NCBI RefSeq assembly: GCF_011250555.1
Contig: NZ_JAANMZ010000013.1
Span: 30,311 to 94,310 of the forward strand
Reading direction: 5' to 3'
DNA: 64,000 nucleotides
From: Bacillus sp. MM2020_4
GTDB taxonomy: Bacteria; Bacillota; Bacilli; Bacillales; Cytobacillaceae
Part shown: positions 63,437 through 64,000 of the stretch, piece after piece
Layout of the letters: each line of letters begins with the position of its first letter
Numbering within the stretch: the stretch's first letter is position 1
Notes under the pieces: model-generated
The model's database searches: none
The model's input: only the letters and a program-made list of their open reading frames with translations
Told to the model about the DNA's origin: nothing
Program-made: the position numbers and the translations under genes

Positions 63437-63464
63437 GGACCGCTATTTAAAGGCGGTCCTTTTG
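63437..63464 (+). terminator. Terminator after the DUF445 gene
   Basis: GGACCGC and GCGGTCC around a short AT loop, followed by TTTTG. Confidence 0.75.
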
Positions 63465-63577
63465 CATTTCTCAAAAAAAATCATGCGTTGTCCTTTAAAG
63501 ACAAAGTTCTTATTCAGAATTTCCACTCATATCTAGTACTGTAGTCACTATTTTTAAACTTAAAAGGGGGAAGAAAG

Positions 63578-63943
63578 ATGGCAGTTAAGTTTATAAAAAT
63601 TTCTGTTGTGTATTTTGTCATTGGAGTTTGTATTGGTATGTATATGTCAATGACAGAAAAATTTGACTTCACTCCCGTTCATGTCCATATTAACTTATTA
63701 GGCTGGATGTCAATGGCACTCGCCGGACTCATCTATGTTGGTTTTCCGAGTGCCGCCGCAACTACCCTTGCAAAGGTACACTTCTGGCTTCATAATATTT
63801 CCCTTCCAATCATGATGATCGGGCTCGCATTCCTTGTTTCAGGAGTGGAGACTGCCGGTCCGGCAGTTGCTACTGGTGGTACATTGTTGGTTTTAGGCAT
63901 TATTATCTTCGCAATAAACATCTTTAAAAATGTAAAAAGCTAA
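63578..63943 (+). CDS. Small haem-copper-oxidase-like membrane protein
   Basis: 121 residues with four membrane helices. HVHINLLGWMS near 37 and HFWLHNIS near 70 resemble the haem-ligand helices of subunit I of cbb3/NorB oxidases, and similar short proteins are often labelled cytochrome-c oxidase. It is far too short for an oxidase. AAAGGGGG precedes the ATG. The last bases of the window begin a hairpin, probably its terminator. Confidence 0.7.
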   Translation: MAVKFIKISVVYFVIGVCIGMYMSMTEKFDFTPVHVHINLLGWMSMALAGLIYVGFPSAAATTLAKVHFWLHNISLPIMMIGLAFLVSGVETAGPAVATGGTLLVLGIIIFAINIFKNVKS

Positions 63944-64000
63944 TCTGTCCTTATTTTTTATTCTCTGTTAATTCCTTAATATAAAAAAGGACCCTCTGGG

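Overview
The window is an AT-rich chromosomal segment of a spore-forming Bacillaceae bacterium. It is closest in gene content and order to Bacillus subtilis and to Neobacillus/Bacillus-like soil species. The evidence is the conserved run yhaA-ecsCBA-hit-trpP-hpr-yhaI-prsA-yhaL-yhaM-yhaN-yhaO-yhaP-yhaQ-yhzD-yhaR-hemZ-yhaX-yheA-yheD/C-yheE, the AAGGAGG-type ribosome binding sites, the spore genes (an alpha/beta SASP, YheC/YheD, YjcZ-like peptides, YhaL) and the TRAP and sigma-Y control sites. No rRNA, tRNA, CRISPR array, prophage or intact insertion sequence was seen.

Layout. 0-7 kb: yhfI, yhgE behind a palindromic operator, and the haem genes hemE-hemH-hemY. 7-13 kb: hmoB (haem degradation), a transporter paired with an M20 amidohydrolase, then ecsC and ecsAB. 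13.2-13.8 kb: gene-free DNA with three copies of a short repeat and an isolated terminator. 13.8-26 kb: hit, trpP with a TRAP site, hpr, yhaI, two YjcZ-like peptides, prsA, yhaL, the yhaO-yhaN-yhaM nuclease operon and the YhaQ/YhaP exporter. 26-32 kb: yhzD, yhaR, an acyl-CoA ligase, hemZ, yhaX, yheA. 32.4-37.9 kb: four overlapping ATP-grasp genes of the YheC/YheD family behind a sigma-K-like promoter, then yheE and a small gene. 38-45.6 kb: a PucR-type regulator with msmX, an ssp gene with a sigma-G-like promoter and a long leader, fumC, and sigY-yxlC-yxlD/E with a sigma-Y-type promoter. 45.6-53.9 kb: tandem repeats, a class A PBP, feoA-feoB behind a Fur box, thiT behind a TPP riboswitch, a soluble histidine kinase and a GNAT enzyme. 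54-57.7 kb: two CNNM/CBS paralogues and a frameshifted MerR gene, bracketed by an almost identical inverted repeat of about 160 bp. 57.8-64 kb: small genes, then an isolated three-gene cluster encoding a complete F0 a subunit, a shortened b-like subunit and an AtpI/AtpZ-like protein with an extra C-terminal domain, without subunit c or any F1 gene.

The most unusual item is that orphan F0-like cluster (59.8-62.1 kb). Its a subunit keeps the proton-path arginine and glutamine, its b subunit lacks the distal part that would reach F1, and no c-ring gene is present, so it may act as an alternative stator or ion channel. Next are the hairpins that cover the ribosome binding sites of both CNNM genes inside the inverted repeat, the fourfold ATP-grasp array, and the long ssp leader with two short reading frames.

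Coordinates of start codons were chosen from ribosome binding sites where the first possible start was poor; alternatives are given. Family names rest on recognised motifs and gene order, not on searches.
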